Numbered from the stretch's first letter, positions 1 to 8,258 are shown. The stretch: DNA of 64,000 nt from Kumtagia sp052180275 (GCF_052180275.1 NZ_CP197465.1:310001-374000); one strand, 5' to 3'. A program made the numbers and translations. The notes: generated by a model not told the origin, from the letters alone.

Positions 1-78
1 GTATCCCATGTGGGCCGCACCAGCGAGGATCAGCGTACAGCGCCCGATACTGGGCGGCTTCTGGGCTACGGCGGGCCA

Positions 79-288
79 TCAGGCTTCGTAGGGGATCAGC
101 CCCCAATGCGAGATGGACACATAGCGCTTGCCGTCGAGTTCCGGCAGCATGACGTCCATGACGACCATTGCGATGATGCCGCATAGGCCGCCACGATGAT
201 AGGCCATCGCCTTTCGCCGTTCGGTCGGCTTGATGCCGCGATAGTACGCACGGCGCGCGCGCCACCGACACCAGTAGTCTTCATCCAT
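79..288 (-). CDS. small hypothetical protein of the integrated element
   Basis: A 69-residue frame rich in Arg and Tyr, with an ATG start just beyond the 3' end of the tRNA-like gene on the same strand. I recognise no family and see no convincing Shine-Dalgarno. It is kept because it is co-directional with the tRNA and its composition is protein-like. It could equally be a chance frame. Confidence 0.35.
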   Translation of the reverse strand: MDEDYWCRWRARRAYYRGIKPTERRKAMAYHRGGLCGIIAMVVMDVMLPELDGKRYVSISHWGLIPYEA

Positions 289-303
289 GGTCGCGGTCTC
301 GAT

Positions 304-380
304 TGGTTGCGGGGGCAGGATTCGAACCTGCGGCCTCCAGCTTATGAGGCTGGCGTGCTACCGGGCTGCACTACCCCGAC
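304..380 (-). tRNA. tRNA with CAT anticodon (Met-type, possibly Ile2), encoded CCA, weak acceptor stem
   Basis: Read on the minus strand, the stretch folds as a tRNA. The D stem is GTGC/GCAC with loop AGCCCGGTA. A perfect 5-bp anticodon stem CCAGC/GCTGG encloses CTCATAA (anticodon CAT). The variable loop is AGGCC, and the T arm is GCAGG-TTCGAAT-CCTGC. The 3' end is CCCCGCA-A-CCA with CCA encoded. The acceptor stem pairs only over its inner five positions; the first two (G1/A72, T2/C71) do not pair. The anticodon stem lacks the three consecutive G:C pairs of initiator tRNA, so an elongator Met or an Ile(CAU) identity is more likely. It lies inside the element, so it may be element-borne or decaying. 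Confidence 0.65.
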
Positions 381-386
381 TTGAAG

Positions 387-650
387 GTGACCGACGATCC
401 GGCGTATCAGCGCGCCATGAAACGCATCGCTACGAACATCGACGCAATCCGAGACCTGGTAGCCGGCATCAAGCCCAAAATGCATCCGGGCGACTATTCA
501 ACCGATCTGGTGAATATCGTCTACTACGCTCTCGCTGAGGCCGAGCGTCTTGGGCCCATCCTAGGCGACAATCGCACACTCATCCACATGGTGCGCGAGA
601 TCGAATGCCTCGCGACAACGCACGTCCCCAAGGGCAAGCATCTCAACTGA
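387..650 (+). CDS. small hypothetical protein of the integrated element
   Basis: This frame gives a well-composed 87-residue protein from GTG 387, or 77 residues from ATG 417. It is mostly helical and contains DYSTDLVNIVYYALAEAERL. I recognise no family. The GTG start follows a weak purine-rich GAAGG immediately upstream; the ATG at 417 has no better ribosome site, so the start is uncertain. It runs divergently from the tRNA-like gene, whose 5' end it abuts. Confidence 0.42.
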   Translation: MTDDPAYQRAMKRIATNIDAIRDLVAGIKPKMHPGDYSTDLVNIVYYALAEAERLGPILGDNRTLIHMVREIECLATTHVPKGKHLN

Positions 651-664
651 GGCGTTAGCCGTTT

Positions 665-934
665 CTACGCCGCGCGCTTTCGCTTCTGCGCTGTGCGGGC
701 CGCGCCAACCGGGGTCTTTGTAGAGGGCGCGGTAGGCTCCGGCTTCTGGACTTCGACGAGCCATGAACCAGCTTCCCGCGTTTTTGCAGCGGCCAGCTTC
801 CGGCCGCTAACCCGGCTGAGATAAATCAAGCCACCAAAAGGTAGGTCGCTATAGATTTGGTCATCTGGCTCAGTTGGAACGGGAGGTGGAATTGCCGATA
901 TGGCTAGACCGTCTACTCGGTCGGGATCTATCAC
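665..934 (-). CDS. possible small hypothetical protein
   Basis: An 89-residue frame with a GTG start, a Pro-rich N-terminal third and a basic C-terminus (RTAQKRKRAA). No Shine-Dalgarno precedes the start and no family is recognised. It is listed because it is the only protein-like frame in this stretch of the element. It may be a chance frame. Confidence 0.25.
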   Translation of the reverse strand: MIDPDRVDGLAISAIPPPVPTEPDDQIYSDLPFGGLIYLSRVSGRKLAAAKTREAGSWLVEVQKPEPTAPSTKTPVGAARTAQKRKRAA

Positions 935-1253
935 GGAGGGGCCGCCTTGCGTGTCCGGAATTGCTGTGTCCCGAATCCCGCAGGCTCCTTCCTCTAAAGC
1001 ACTCAGCTCACCGGCTCAAAGCTCGAGCTCGACTGAGATGCGACGAGTGCGACAGTTGCAATCGCGTCGGAGCTTGGCGGGTGCAAGGGCACGTGGTCGA
1101 GAGAATGCTCGAAGTGAACGCCGCTCTTCGCAGACTCGACCGCGTAAAAAGCTAACGCATCTTTCCGACGGCATCTCAACTGAGGCTAGCTCATACTCCT
1201 AGGAACTTCGCTCAGGGATCCGAGTTCATCCACCGAGGATAGGAGGATGTTCC
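935..1253. other. stretch without a supported gene
   Basis: The overlapping frames here give Ser/Arg-rich, low-complexity translations without ribosome sites. I see no RNA gene or clear repeat. The last 20 bases carry the strong ribosome site (AGGAGG) of the DUF2934 gene. Confidence 0.5.
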
Positions 1254-1598
1254 ATGGCCAATCGTTCCATACCTGCCGCTCCCGGCACCACCGATCAGTT
1301 ACCACGATGGGAAGGACCAGAGGAAAATCGGCCGAGAGGTTATCTACCTGCGGTGGATGATCCAAATACCGCAAGAGACGCTGCCGGCGAGAGCCTTGCC
1401 GATCCTGACAAGCGTGATCTTTCTGACGCTTTCAAAACGGCTGGTGCTTCGTCAGAGGAAAGCCGCGAACGACGCATACAGAAGCGAGCCTATGAACTGT
1501 GGGAGCGCGACGGCCGCCAAGACGCCACTGACGAAAAACACTGGCATGATGCTGTGCGTGAGATCGAGGAAGAGGATTCGGCGCGTCCGCTCGCTTGA
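1254..1598 (+). CDS. DUF2934 family protein
   Basis: This encodes a 114-residue protein. Its C-terminal third (IQKRAYELWERDGRQ, then HWHDAVREIEEE) is the DUF2934 signature: a short helical motif beginning with an RA-x-LWE pattern and ending in a W-x2-A-x2-E-(I/L) segment. The N-terminal half is acidic, Pro-rich and probably disordered. An AGGAGG site lies eight bases before the ATG, which fixes the start. Such proteins are common and often multicopy in rhizobia; their function is unknown. Inside the phage-like element it is more like accessory cargo than a phage function. Confidence 0.8.
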   Translation: MANRSIPAAPGTTDQLPRWEGPEENRPRGYLPAVDDPNTARDAAGESLADPDKRDLSDAFKTAGASSEESRERRIQKRAYELWERDGRQDATDEKHWHDAVREIEEEDSARPLA

Positions 1599-1793
1599 TC
1601 GTCAGGCACGCGGACCCATTGCGCCCGATCGATATCGCCGGGCTGGGTCCGCTCCGCTGGCAGCGCCCGAAGGCCCCCAAACAAAGACAAGCAGTTCGTC
1701 CGAGGCGGAAGATAGGTGATTTGCACGTTTCGCGCAAGCGTCTGGCGAATCGCTCACAATTTTCACCACATCGCTATCAATGATGCATGAAAA

Positions 1794-2405
1794 TCACGCC
1801 ACCGGCTTGCCGACCGCTTCCAACTGGTCCTGCATGAATTCGGCCGGCACCAGGCGCTTAAATACCTCGATCAGGGCCTTGACCTTGCCGTCATGCGTTA
1901 GCAACTTGACCTCCGCCAGGAACGACGCGAACGGCCCTTCGACGACGCGGAAGGATGCGCCAACCGGGAACCGGGCTTGCAGCTTGTCGCGCTCGCCTTC
2001 GCCGCGGAATTTCTTGCCGGCCACCGTGTCGTCATACGCGCTTTCGAACTCCATCCGCATGATAATCTCGATCACGGCCTGCGGGATGATCAGAGGCCCC
2101 TTAGAGCCCTTCAGCCGGCCCTGGACGCCGTTGATGCCGTCGACCTCCGACCAGTCGTCTACCGGCTTGCCGGTGCGCGGATGAGCCACGAAGATATAGC
2201 CGGGCAACAACGGCTCCGACCGTTCTGCCATGACGCGCATACGACGGTTGTACTTGTCGATGCGCCGTCGGGGCAGATAGGCGTCGTAGCCCAAATGGCT
2301 AAGCTCACCGAAGACGGGATCTGCCATGCCGCCGCGGATGCGCAGGACGAACCAGCGTAGGCTCAGAGCCGTGATCGACACGCAGCCAGGGATGGTGATC
2401 TTCAT
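1794..2405 (-). CDS. NusG-family transcription elongation/antitermination factor carried by the element
   Basis: This encodes 203 residues. An N-terminal NGN-like domain begins WFVLRIRGGMADPVF and contains YDAYLPRRR and LLPGYIFVAH, the segment in which NusG proteins contact RNA polymerase. A C-terminal KOW-type domain follows (FPVGASFRVVEGPFASFLAEV). The ATG at 2405 is chosen because GGAG sits about seven bases upstream; the open frame extends 13 codons further without a ribosome site. Specialised NusG paralogues (RfaH- or LoaP-like) usually antiterminate particular long operons. Its position in a phage-like element suggests control of element transcription, but the target is inferred. The two-domain match supports the family. 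Confidence 0.82.
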   Translation of the reverse strand: MKITIPGCVSITALSLRWFVLRIRGGMADPVFGELSHLGYDAYLPRRRIDKYNRRMRVMAERSEPLLPGYIFVAHPRTGKPVDDWSEVDGINGVQGRLKGSKGPLIIPQAVIEIIMRMEFESAYDDTVAGKKFRGEGERDKLQARFPVGASFRVVEGPFASFLAEVKLLTHDGKVKALIEVFKRLVPAEFMQDQLEAVGKPVA

Positions 2406-2552
2406 TCCGATCTCCAGATTATTTGATGGGGAGGTTTCGGGCAAAATTTCGCCCTACGAAGGCTTGGGCGGCGCGCAGAGAGCGCCTTACCGATCTGGGG
2501 AACAAATCCCCACACGGCGGACTTCTGTCTCCAGGAACAACAGGAGATCGCG

Positions 2553-3029
2553 ATGCAAAATTTACTGGGTAAGGTCCTGCTCGGCGCCCTCGGTGTAATC
2601 TTGTACAAGAACCGTGACCGCCTCGCGGATGCGTGGAACCCCCAATCGGCCGACCCGAACGCTCCCGCACCGCCCACAGGCAATCCTCTCGAAAAGGTTC
2701 TTGGAGGGGGCGGACTGACGGAAATCCTCGATAAGTTCCGCGGGGCCGGCAAGGGCGATGCGGTCGACTCCTGGGTCGGCAAAGGCCCGAACAAGCCTCT
2801 CGATCCGGAGCATGTCAAAGCGGCGATTGATGAAGATACCATCGCGGCTCTGCATGAGCAGACGGGTCTATCCCGGGAGGAAATCCTTGAGCGTCTGGCC
2901 GTGAACTTGCCGGAGGCAGTCGATGAACTCACTCCGGACGGACAGTTGCCGGGTGGAACGACCGAGAGGGCCGGTGACACATTGCTTGACCCTGTACCGC
3001 CAATTTCGCCCAAGAGTCCTTGGCGGTAG
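2553..3029 (+). CDS. YidB-like (DUF937 family) protein
   Basis: This 158-residue protein has the YidB/DUF937 pattern in its middle and C-terminal parts: GDAVDSWVGKGPNKPLDPEH, then LHEQTGLSREEILERLAV and LPEAVDELTPDGQLP. A Gly/Pro-rich N-terminal part follows a short hydrophobic start (LLGKVLLGALGVILY). A strong AGGAG lies six bases before the ATG. The family is widespread and its function is unclear. It runs opposite to the early operon and converges on the gene to its right. It is unusual for phage DNA and may be cargo acquired with the element. Confidence 0.8.
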   Translation: MQNLLGKVLLGALGVILYKNRDRLADAWNPQSADPNAPAPPTGNPLEKVLGGGGLTEILDKFRGAGKGDAVDSWVGKGPNKPLDPEHVKAAIDEDTIAALHEQTGLSREEILERLAVNLPEAVDELTPDGQLPGGTTERAGDTLLDPVPPISPKSPWR

Positions 3030-3072
3030 ACGGTTATTCTGCGGTCGAGCAGCGTTCGGCCAAGAACGTAGT

Positions 3073-3495
3073 TCATATCTGCTCGACCTCCAGTCCCCAT
3101 TCCGTGAGGAGCCGAACCTGCTCGGCAAAACTTGTGCCCTTGGCTACGGCGCGCGCCCTGATCTGGTCGAACTTCTCGACATCGAAGGACACGACGATGC
3201 GTTTCATTGCGTCGTCGCCGCGCGTCCAGCCTTGCCGGGTTGCGGTTGCTCCCGGCGCATCACGACCTCCGTTCATCCGATTCTGGAGCGTTTCCAGCCA
3301 TGAAGCGGTGTCGCGTGCTATCCGCCACTCGACCTCCCAAGTTCCTGTCATCCGGCGTAGATCGTCGTCGGTCATCGAACCGTGATCGCCTGCCGACACC
3401 AGAAAATTGTAGCGGTCGACAATCTCGCTAATCTCGTGGGCGCAATCACAAGCCCGCTGCTGCCAATGTGCAATCAGATCGGCCAGAGGCGTCAT
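3073..3495 (-). CDS. hypothetical protein with ribbon-helix-helix-like C-terminus
   Basis: This is the last gene of the leftward early operon, 140 residues long. The N-terminal part is helical (IAHWQQRACDCAHEISEIVD) and unrecognised. The C-terminal 45 residues (MKRIVVSFDVEKFDQIRARA, ending in EQVRLLTEWGLEVEQI) have the strand-helix-helix pattern of an RHH DNA-binding domain. An internal Met precedes that domain, so a shorter product is possible. The start codon overlaps the stop of the upstream ParB-like gene by four bases (ATGA), which supports this frame. Confidence 0.65.
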   Translation of the reverse strand: MTPLADLIAHWQQRACDCAHEISEIVDRYNFLVSAGDHGSMTDDDLRRMTGTWEVEWRIARDTASWLETLQNRMNGGRDAPGATATRQGWTRGDDAMKRIVVSFDVEKFDQIRARAVAKGTSFAEQVRLLTEWGLEVEQI

Positions 3496-4589
3496 GCTGG
3501 CCTCCGTTCATCCAGCGCCGACCGACCGGGCGAAGGATCGCCCATGACGGCCGCCGTGACGTTGCGCTGTGCAGGAGCCGGCGAGAACGGGACAATAGTG
3601 CGGTGCGCGGGTTTGGGGGTAGCGGTCGGAATACCGGCCACGGTCAAAACACCGGGGTTTTGTTCACCCCCGTGAACCGGAGTAGATTTCACCCCGGTTT
3701 CAGGACTTGGGTTTTCCTGCAACCCAAGTTGGCGACCGCCGCGCCGCTTCCGGCACTTCCGGAACCATGCGCTGCCGAGCGCCTTCCAGAACGGCACCCG
3801 ATGCGTCTTCGCCGACAGCCGCGCCTCATCCTCGATCACGGCTTCAATGCCGTCGTCGATCGCGTCGACAAGATCGTCAGGGGCAATCTGGTCGGAGAAT
3901 TCCTTGTCGTAGAGCAGCATGTCGACCGCCTTGATGTGGTGCGCGGCAATCGGCGCCAGGCCGGTCATGCGCAGCAGCGCCAACACCTCGACCGCGCCGT
4001 CTTCGCCACGCCGGCCGATAAGCTGGCCTATGGCCGTGATCGCAATCGTCTGGCGTTCCTTGAACCGACCGCTACCAGGCGTGCCCCGCAGCAGCTCGAC
4101 GCCGGCACGCTGACAAGCCCGCTCTATGGCGACGGCATCGTCTTTGCCGGCCGCGACCGCCGCGACATGCAACTGCAGCGGCGTGACGTTGAGCCGATCC
4201 CGGTTGATGCCGATGAAAGCATCCGCCTGTGCCTCGACCGTCATGGGCGCCTCGACAATCGCCACCGGGATCACGTCGATGTCCGGATGCGACGCGCAGC
4301 CGATAGCGGTGTGCTGCCCGTCCAGAACGAACAGGATCGTCTCCCCGGCGAAGTTCGTGCCGTAGGCGCATGTTGGCAGCTTGAACTTGGACCAGTCGAA
4401 CGCCTCGACGATGTTCCGGATTTGCCGAAGGCCGCGCTCACCGATCGACCGCTGATAGGCCGGATCGACGTAGAGCGAGCGCGGGTTGATGTATTCGACG
4501 ATCGGGACGCCCGTCGTCGGCTTGTGCGGCTTCAGGCCGGAGATTGACACCGGCTCGATGCGGCGGATTGGGTTGGCTGGAGCGGTCAT
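3492..4589 (-). CDS. ParB-like DGQH-motif protein (DUF6551-like)
   Basis: A 365-residue protein. Residues about 30-110 have a ParB/Srx-like pattern: YINPRSLYVDPAYQR and then FVLDGQHTAIGC, the DGQH motif of ParB/sulfiredoxin-fold and DndB-like proteins. A helical middle region follows (residues 120-280), then a Pro-rich, low-complexity tail. Phages and integrative elements often carry such proteins, but their roles (partition, regulation, nuclease) vary and I cannot assign one. It overlaps both neighbours by four bases, so it is translated as part of the early operon. Confidence 0.68.
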   Translation of the reverse strand: MTAPANPIRRIEPVSISGLKPHKPTTGVPIVEYINPRSLYVDPAYQRSIGERGLRQIRNIVEAFDWSKFKLPTCAYGTNFAGETILFVLDGQHTAIGCASHPDIDVIPVAIVEAPMTVEAQADAFIGINRDRLNVTPLQLHVAAVAAGKDDAVAIERACQRAGVELLRGTPGSGRFKERQTIAITAIGQLIGRRGEDGAVEVLALLRMTGLAPIAAHHIKAVDMLLYDKEFSDQIAPDDLVDAIDDGIEAVIEDEARLSAKTHRVPFWKALGSAWFRKCRKRRGGRQLGLQENPSPETGVKSTPVHGGEQNPGVLTVAGIPTATPKPAHRTIVPFSPAPAQRNVTAAVMGDPSPGRSALDERRPA

Positions 4590-5044
4590 CCGAACGGCAC
4601 CTCAATCGGCGATTGGTTCACCGCCGCGCTGCGACCGCGCGCATGGACGACCTCTTCAAGCACACGCGCATACGTCGCGGCTTGCAGACCACCCCGCTCG
4701 ATCCAGTTGCCGAGAATTTCTGCAGAGCGATCCCATTGAGCCGCCGGCAACGCCATCAGCTTATCGACTAGCCGGTCGCGCGCTTCACCTTCCTCTGAAA
4801 CGAACGACAGGATCGCATCTTCGAAAGCCGTCGACGGATTACGCTCCCGTTCGCTGATCTCGTCGTCGATCATTTCGGCTAGAAACTTCTGCCCAGCCGA
4901 CATGTCGCCCTGAGGAAATTCTAACCGAATGTAGCCGCGAAGCTGCGCCAGCGTTTCGGCCGATCGCTCTGCAAGATACCCCTCCGCCGTCTTTTCCAGC
5001 TTGTAGGCTTCGCTGCAGAAGTCGACGATGTCCTGTTCCATCAT
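4586..5044 (-). CDS. hypothetical early-operon protein
   Basis: A 152-residue, acidic, largely helical protein with no recognised domain. It contains a helix-rich stretch around EMIDDEISERERNPSTAFED. ATGA overlaps join it to the genes on both sides (5041-5044 and 4586-4589), so it is very likely translated. The position between the primase-helicase and the ParB-like gene suggests a replication or establishment accessory role, which is inferred from context only. Confidence 0.65.
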   Translation of the reverse strand: MMEQDIVDFCSEAYKLEKTAEGYLAERSAETLAQLRGYIRLEFPQGDMSAGQKFLAEMIDDEISERERNPSTAFEDAILSFVSEEGEARDRLVDKLMALPAAQWDRSAEILGNWIERGGLQAATYARVLEEVVHARGRSAAVNQSPIEVPFG

Positions 5045-5253
5045 GCTGATCTCCTTTCGGACGCGCGCCGATAATCGGCCGCTGCCTGTTTCAGGACGGC
5101 GTGTTCGCGCCGCCGTATCTCAATTTCCCAATCCGGACGCTTCGCCTTGCCGGCCTCAAAATCGGCCAGCCAGGTCGCTTTCGACCACAGCAGCTTGTCA
5201 AGTTCTTCGGCCATTTCCGCATGTGTGAAGCGGTCGCCGCCGTCAGACAGCAT
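5041..5253 (-). CDS. small hypothetical early-operon protein
   Basis: This 70-residue protein is charged and helical (FTHAEMAEELDKLLWSKATW). It starts inside the end of the primase-helicase gene (11-bp overlap) and ends with an ATGA overlap onto the next gene. No family is recognised. The coupling on both sides is the main support. Confidence 0.6.
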   Translation of the reverse strand: MLSDGGDRFTHAEMAEELDKLLWSKATWLADFEAGKAKRPDWEIEIRRREHAVLKQAAADYRRASERRSA

Positions 5254-6905
5254 CTTCGAACCTCCCGGTCTGGAGGTTGAAATTGATGTGCAACTTGCAG
5301 GGATGGCCGAGTTCTTCGAACCGAGCTTTCTTGTGGTAGATCACCGCATCGGTGCAGCGCTGGCCCTGATCGAACATCTTCGGCCGATGGACCACAAAGC
5401 CTTGGTCAACGCGATTATCCCAATGCTTGGAACCGGCGATATCGTCGAGTTCCGGCGCGCTGCCCTTGCGCGGCCCGTCCATTTTCGATGGATGCGCCAG
5501 CACCTGGAAATGGACGCCCATGTCCTGCGCAAATTTGTAGATCGCGGTCAGGCAGCGCCCGATGTATTCGGTTTCCGTCTCACGATGGTCGCGGCTGCTT
5601 TCCAGTCGGTTCCAGGGGTCAAGCTGTATGACCTTCGCGCCGTGACGAACGACGGCGACTTCAGCCATGTCCAGCAACCAGTCGAGTGTCGGCTTCTGGT
5701 CCGGATGGACCAGGAAACGGTAGTGATCGTTGATCCATGCGTCGGCGCGGAATTTTTCCTCTGGCGACATGTCGACTTCGCGCCGGCCACTGTGCAGGGT
5801 TCGCAAGATACGACGATAGTGAGGCTTCGCCCGTGTCTCGAATGTCGCCACCGCGACGACCAGTCCGTACATGTAGGCGATGTCCGCCCATACCTGCGCC
5901 ATCAATGCGGTCTTGCCGTGACCCGGATGACCGGTGACGACGCTCATGGTCGATGGAGCGAGCAGGATCTTCCCATTCCAGCCCGGAAGCTTTGGAACCG
6001 TCCAAGGGCGGATCGGCGGCATCTCCGGCAGTTCCGACAACGCGAAGAGCCCGTCGATCGGCCACGGCAGCGCTGCGAACTGGACACGATCCAGCAACTC
6101 GTCAGCGCCGTCGGTTCGCAGCATGTCGTTGGCGTCTTTGCAGCCATCCGGCCAGTCGATGAACCAGAACTTCGCCGGCCCGAAGAGCTTCGCCATGTCC
6201 TGCCGGAGCAGATGACCGGTATCGTCAGCGTCGCCGCACCAGATGAAGCGCTTGTGCTTGCCGAGGCCGCGCTTGAACGCATCCTCGACGAAGCCATACC
6301 CGGTCAGCGGTTTTTCGCCGTCTTCATCCTTGTCATCACTTTCCCGGTGACGATCGCGACCGCCGTTCGGCACCGACATCACGTAGTCGACCGAAACGCC
6401 GGCCTGGACGAGCGCCGCCATGTCCCATTCGCCTTCGACGACGTAAACATCGCCCGGAGGCGCGGCGAGAACGCGGTCGAGGTTCAGGAAGCAGAGTTTC
6501 CCGCCCTTCTGACCGATGAAATCCTTCTCCGGATAGGCGCACGCCTTCCAGTTCACGATCTTGCCGTCGAGCATGTACGGGAAAAAGACCGCGGGGCTTT
6601 TGCGCTCCAGCCTACGCGGAAAGTATGCCGTTCCGGAGGCGGCGCCGAGCAGCGCCAAAGTCTCCGCGTCGATCTTCCGAACCTTTTCCGCGAACGCCAT
6701 GGCGTCCGCCGTCAGCTTGCCCGGCGCGAACCCCGCCGGAGTGTCCGCAGTGGTGGCAGAAGAACGTGGCCCCGTCGCGTTCGACCCGGACGGCGAGGCA
6801 TCGGTCCCGCTTTTTCTTCCGCCGGGGGGAGCATGCTGGACAGGTTGTCCGGTGCTCGCCGTGTCGATCCGGGACGTTGATTCCGAGTTCTCGTAGCTCA
6901 CGCAT
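5243..6905 (-). CDS. phage primase-helicase (T7 gp4-like), with a one-base frameshift at 6731-6734
   Basis: The product would be an about 553-residue bifunctional primase-helicase for element DNA replication. The ATG at 6905 overlaps the upstream stop (TGATG). It opens a zinc ribbon with C22-x2-C25 and C50-x2-C53 (TTCPAC, FFCHHCGHSGG). Directly after GHSGG the frame is lost at a run of four C on the plus strand (6731-6734). In the next frame the rest is intact. A TOPRIM domain shows VYVVEGEWDMAAL and the D-x-D in IWCGDADDTG. A RecA/DnaB-like helicase shows Walker A TGHPGHGKTALMAQV, then VIQLDPWNRLESS and FQVLAHPSKM. With one base fewer the join reads GHSGG-FAPGKL without a gap. The cause could be a homopolymer error, a real mutation, or a +1 slip. 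Confidence 0.85.
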
Positions 6906-7813
6906 CACATCCCGACTTGCTGTTTCTGGTCGTCATAGAGCCCGCCGCAGAATCGCCATCGACCATCCTCCGGTTCGACCGGGTAACCTTGGGTGCGAGC
7001 ATCGATGACCCACGTCGGCACGCCGTTGCGCGTTGGCGGCGCTGCGTCTCGCTCCAGATTGGAGATGATCTTGCCGAGGTAGGAGCGGGGGACTTTGGCC
7101 CGTGCCGCGTCTTCGAGCGCGCCGATCGCCGAGGCGAAGTCCCCGGCGTAGAGCTTCGCCAACTTGCCCATCACCGTCCGGCCGACGCCCTTGCTTTCCA
7201 TGTCGCCGGACAGTGCCCAGAACCGATCTTCCGCCGATCCAGCCTCGCCCGGTGGTGCTGTTTTGGGTTTCGCCGGTTGGGGTTCAGGCTCAGGATTTTT
7301 CGAACGGCGACGGGAAGATGGTTGAGCGTTAGCGAAACCATCTTGTTCTTGTTTACTACTTCCTTCCTCCTTCCTCTGCGCGGCGATTTCCGTACCAGTG
7401 GGGAACCGGTTCGGAACCGGTTTCGAACTATCATCGGTTGATGCATCATCATTCCCGGATTGCGAGCCTGTGACGCCGACGTAGGAGAGAACCGGTTCCG
7501 TAACGGGGTACTGATAAGAGGGCTTTTTTGGCCTCTGCCACCGCATGAAATTGCGGATAGCCCCGTACTGCTTCCCCCCTGCCTCGAACTTGATGACGAT
7601 GTTGTTCCCCACCAGTTCCGAAAGCAGGTCGCCTATGTCGACGTTGTCGGCCGGCATGAGTTGCATCTTCATCGTCAACGGCTTCCATTCGAAAATGCCG
7701 CGGTCATCCGCAATGTTGCGGACGGCGAGGGCGAGCAGTCGGGCGGGATACGAGAGGGCGACGAAATCCTCGTCGGACCATTGCCCCGGATGGGTTGAGC
7801 GGATGCGAGCCAT
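6905..7813 (-). CDS. phage replication-initiation-like protein
   Basis: A 302-residue protein. The N-terminal 110 residues look like the winged-helix domain of phage O/DnaD-type initiators: MARIRSTHPGQWSDEDF, then ALSYPARLLALAVRNIADDR and the hydrophobic stretch before MRWQRPKKPSYQYP. The middle (residues 115-190) is a Ser/Pro/Lys-rich linker. The C-terminal segment (WALSGDMESKGVGRTVMGKL, AARAKVPRSYLGKIISN) resembles helicase-loader tails. The stop overlaps the primase-helicase start (TGATG), pairing an initiator with its helicase. Biochemical function is inferred from this context and fold-like pattern. Confidence 0.7.
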   Translation of the reverse strand: MARIRSTHPGQWSDEDFVALSYPARLLALAVRNIADDRGIFEWKPLTMKMQLMPADNVDIGDLLSELVGNNIVIKFEAGGKQYGAIRNFMRWQRPKKPSYQYPVTEPVLSYVGVTGSQSGNDDASTDDSSKPVPNRFPTGTEIAAQRKEEGSSKQEQDGFANAQPSSRRRSKNPEPEPQPAKPKTAPPGEAGSAEDRFWALSGDMESKGVGRTVMGKLAKLYAGDFASAIGALEDAARAKVPRSYLGKIISNLERDAAPPTRNGVPTWVIDARTQGYPVEPEDGRWRFCGGLYDDQKQQVGM

Positions 7814-8029
7814 TCAGGCCGATCCTCCAATCCATGAAATCGTTGCTGTCGGGGTCGGCATAGTCGCCAACGGCCTGTTGTCGCCGAGGTAGAGGTTCTG
7901 GAACCGAACCCAGGCTTGCGCAGTGTCGTGACAATCGGCGAAGGACATGGTCGCGTCCGACTTCGTCTTCGCTACCTTCCAACCTTCCCAGGCGTCTAGC
8001 GCCGCTTGGACCTCCACGTCGCGTGTCAT
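7814..8029 (-). CDS. small hypothetical early-operon protein
   Basis: A 71-residue protein with two Trp-containing helices (ALDAWEGWKVAKTKSDA and TAQAWVRFQNLYLG). No known domain is recognised. Its stop abuts the start of the initiator-like gene (TGAATG), so it is part of the same message. Confidence 0.6.
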   Translation of the reverse strand: MTRDVEVQAALDAWEGWKVAKTKSDATMSFADCHDTAQAWVRFQNLYLGDNRPLATMPTPTATISWIGGSA

Positions 8030-8033
8030 CCCA

Positions 8034-8258
8034 TCACCGCCTCTCCTCAGCCGTCGAGCGGACGGGCTTAGACAGGCGCGCCTCGGCCCAGGCGTCCAGG
8101 CCGGTCACGGGGTAGAGCGGGATGCGCCCGGCGTACTGCATGGGCGGTCCGCCGCCGATCGAGGCGAGCTTGTCCAGCGTGGCCACGGCGATCGGGATGC
8201 CGTAGGCGCCGGCCAAGTAGGCCGGCACCTCCTTTCGGCGGAGACGAGGAGGGCTCAT
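8034..8258 (-). CDS. small HTH DNA-binding protein (excisionase/AlpA-like)
   Basis: A 74-residue protein beginning RRKEVPAYLAGAYGIPIAVA, with a helix-turn-helix pattern that continues through LDKLASIGGGPPMQYAGRI and ends in a winged part (IPLYPVTGLDAWAEARL). This matches small MerR/AlpA-type DNA-binding proteins of phages and integrative elements that act as excisionases or regulators. A role as recombination directionality factor for the integrase at 9998-11275 is possible but inferred. It overlaps the upstream gene by four bases. Confidence 0.68.
   Translation of the reverse strand: MSPPRLRRKEVPAYLAGAYGIPIAVATLDKLASIGGGPPMQYAGRIPLYPVTGLDAWAEARLSKPVRSTAEERR

Noticed and set aside
287..538. 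Plus-strand frame beginning MVAVSIGCGGRIRTCG
   Set aside because: It reads through the tRNA-like gene. GRIRTCG-type peptides are a well-known false translation of tRNA 3' ends.
1795..2360. Plus-strand frames over the NusG-like gene
   Set aside because: They have no ribosome sites and no domain pattern; they mirror the minus-strand NGN-KOW gene.
5147..6880. 577-codon plus-strand frame opposite the primase-helicase
   Set aside because: It is a shadow frame; all recognisable motifs are on the minus strand.
6736..6901. N-terminal part of the 552-codon primase frame (Ser/Thr-rich, from GTG 6901)
   Set aside because: This is the out-of-frame reading of the zinc-ribbon region. The true N-terminus is in the frame from ATG 6905.
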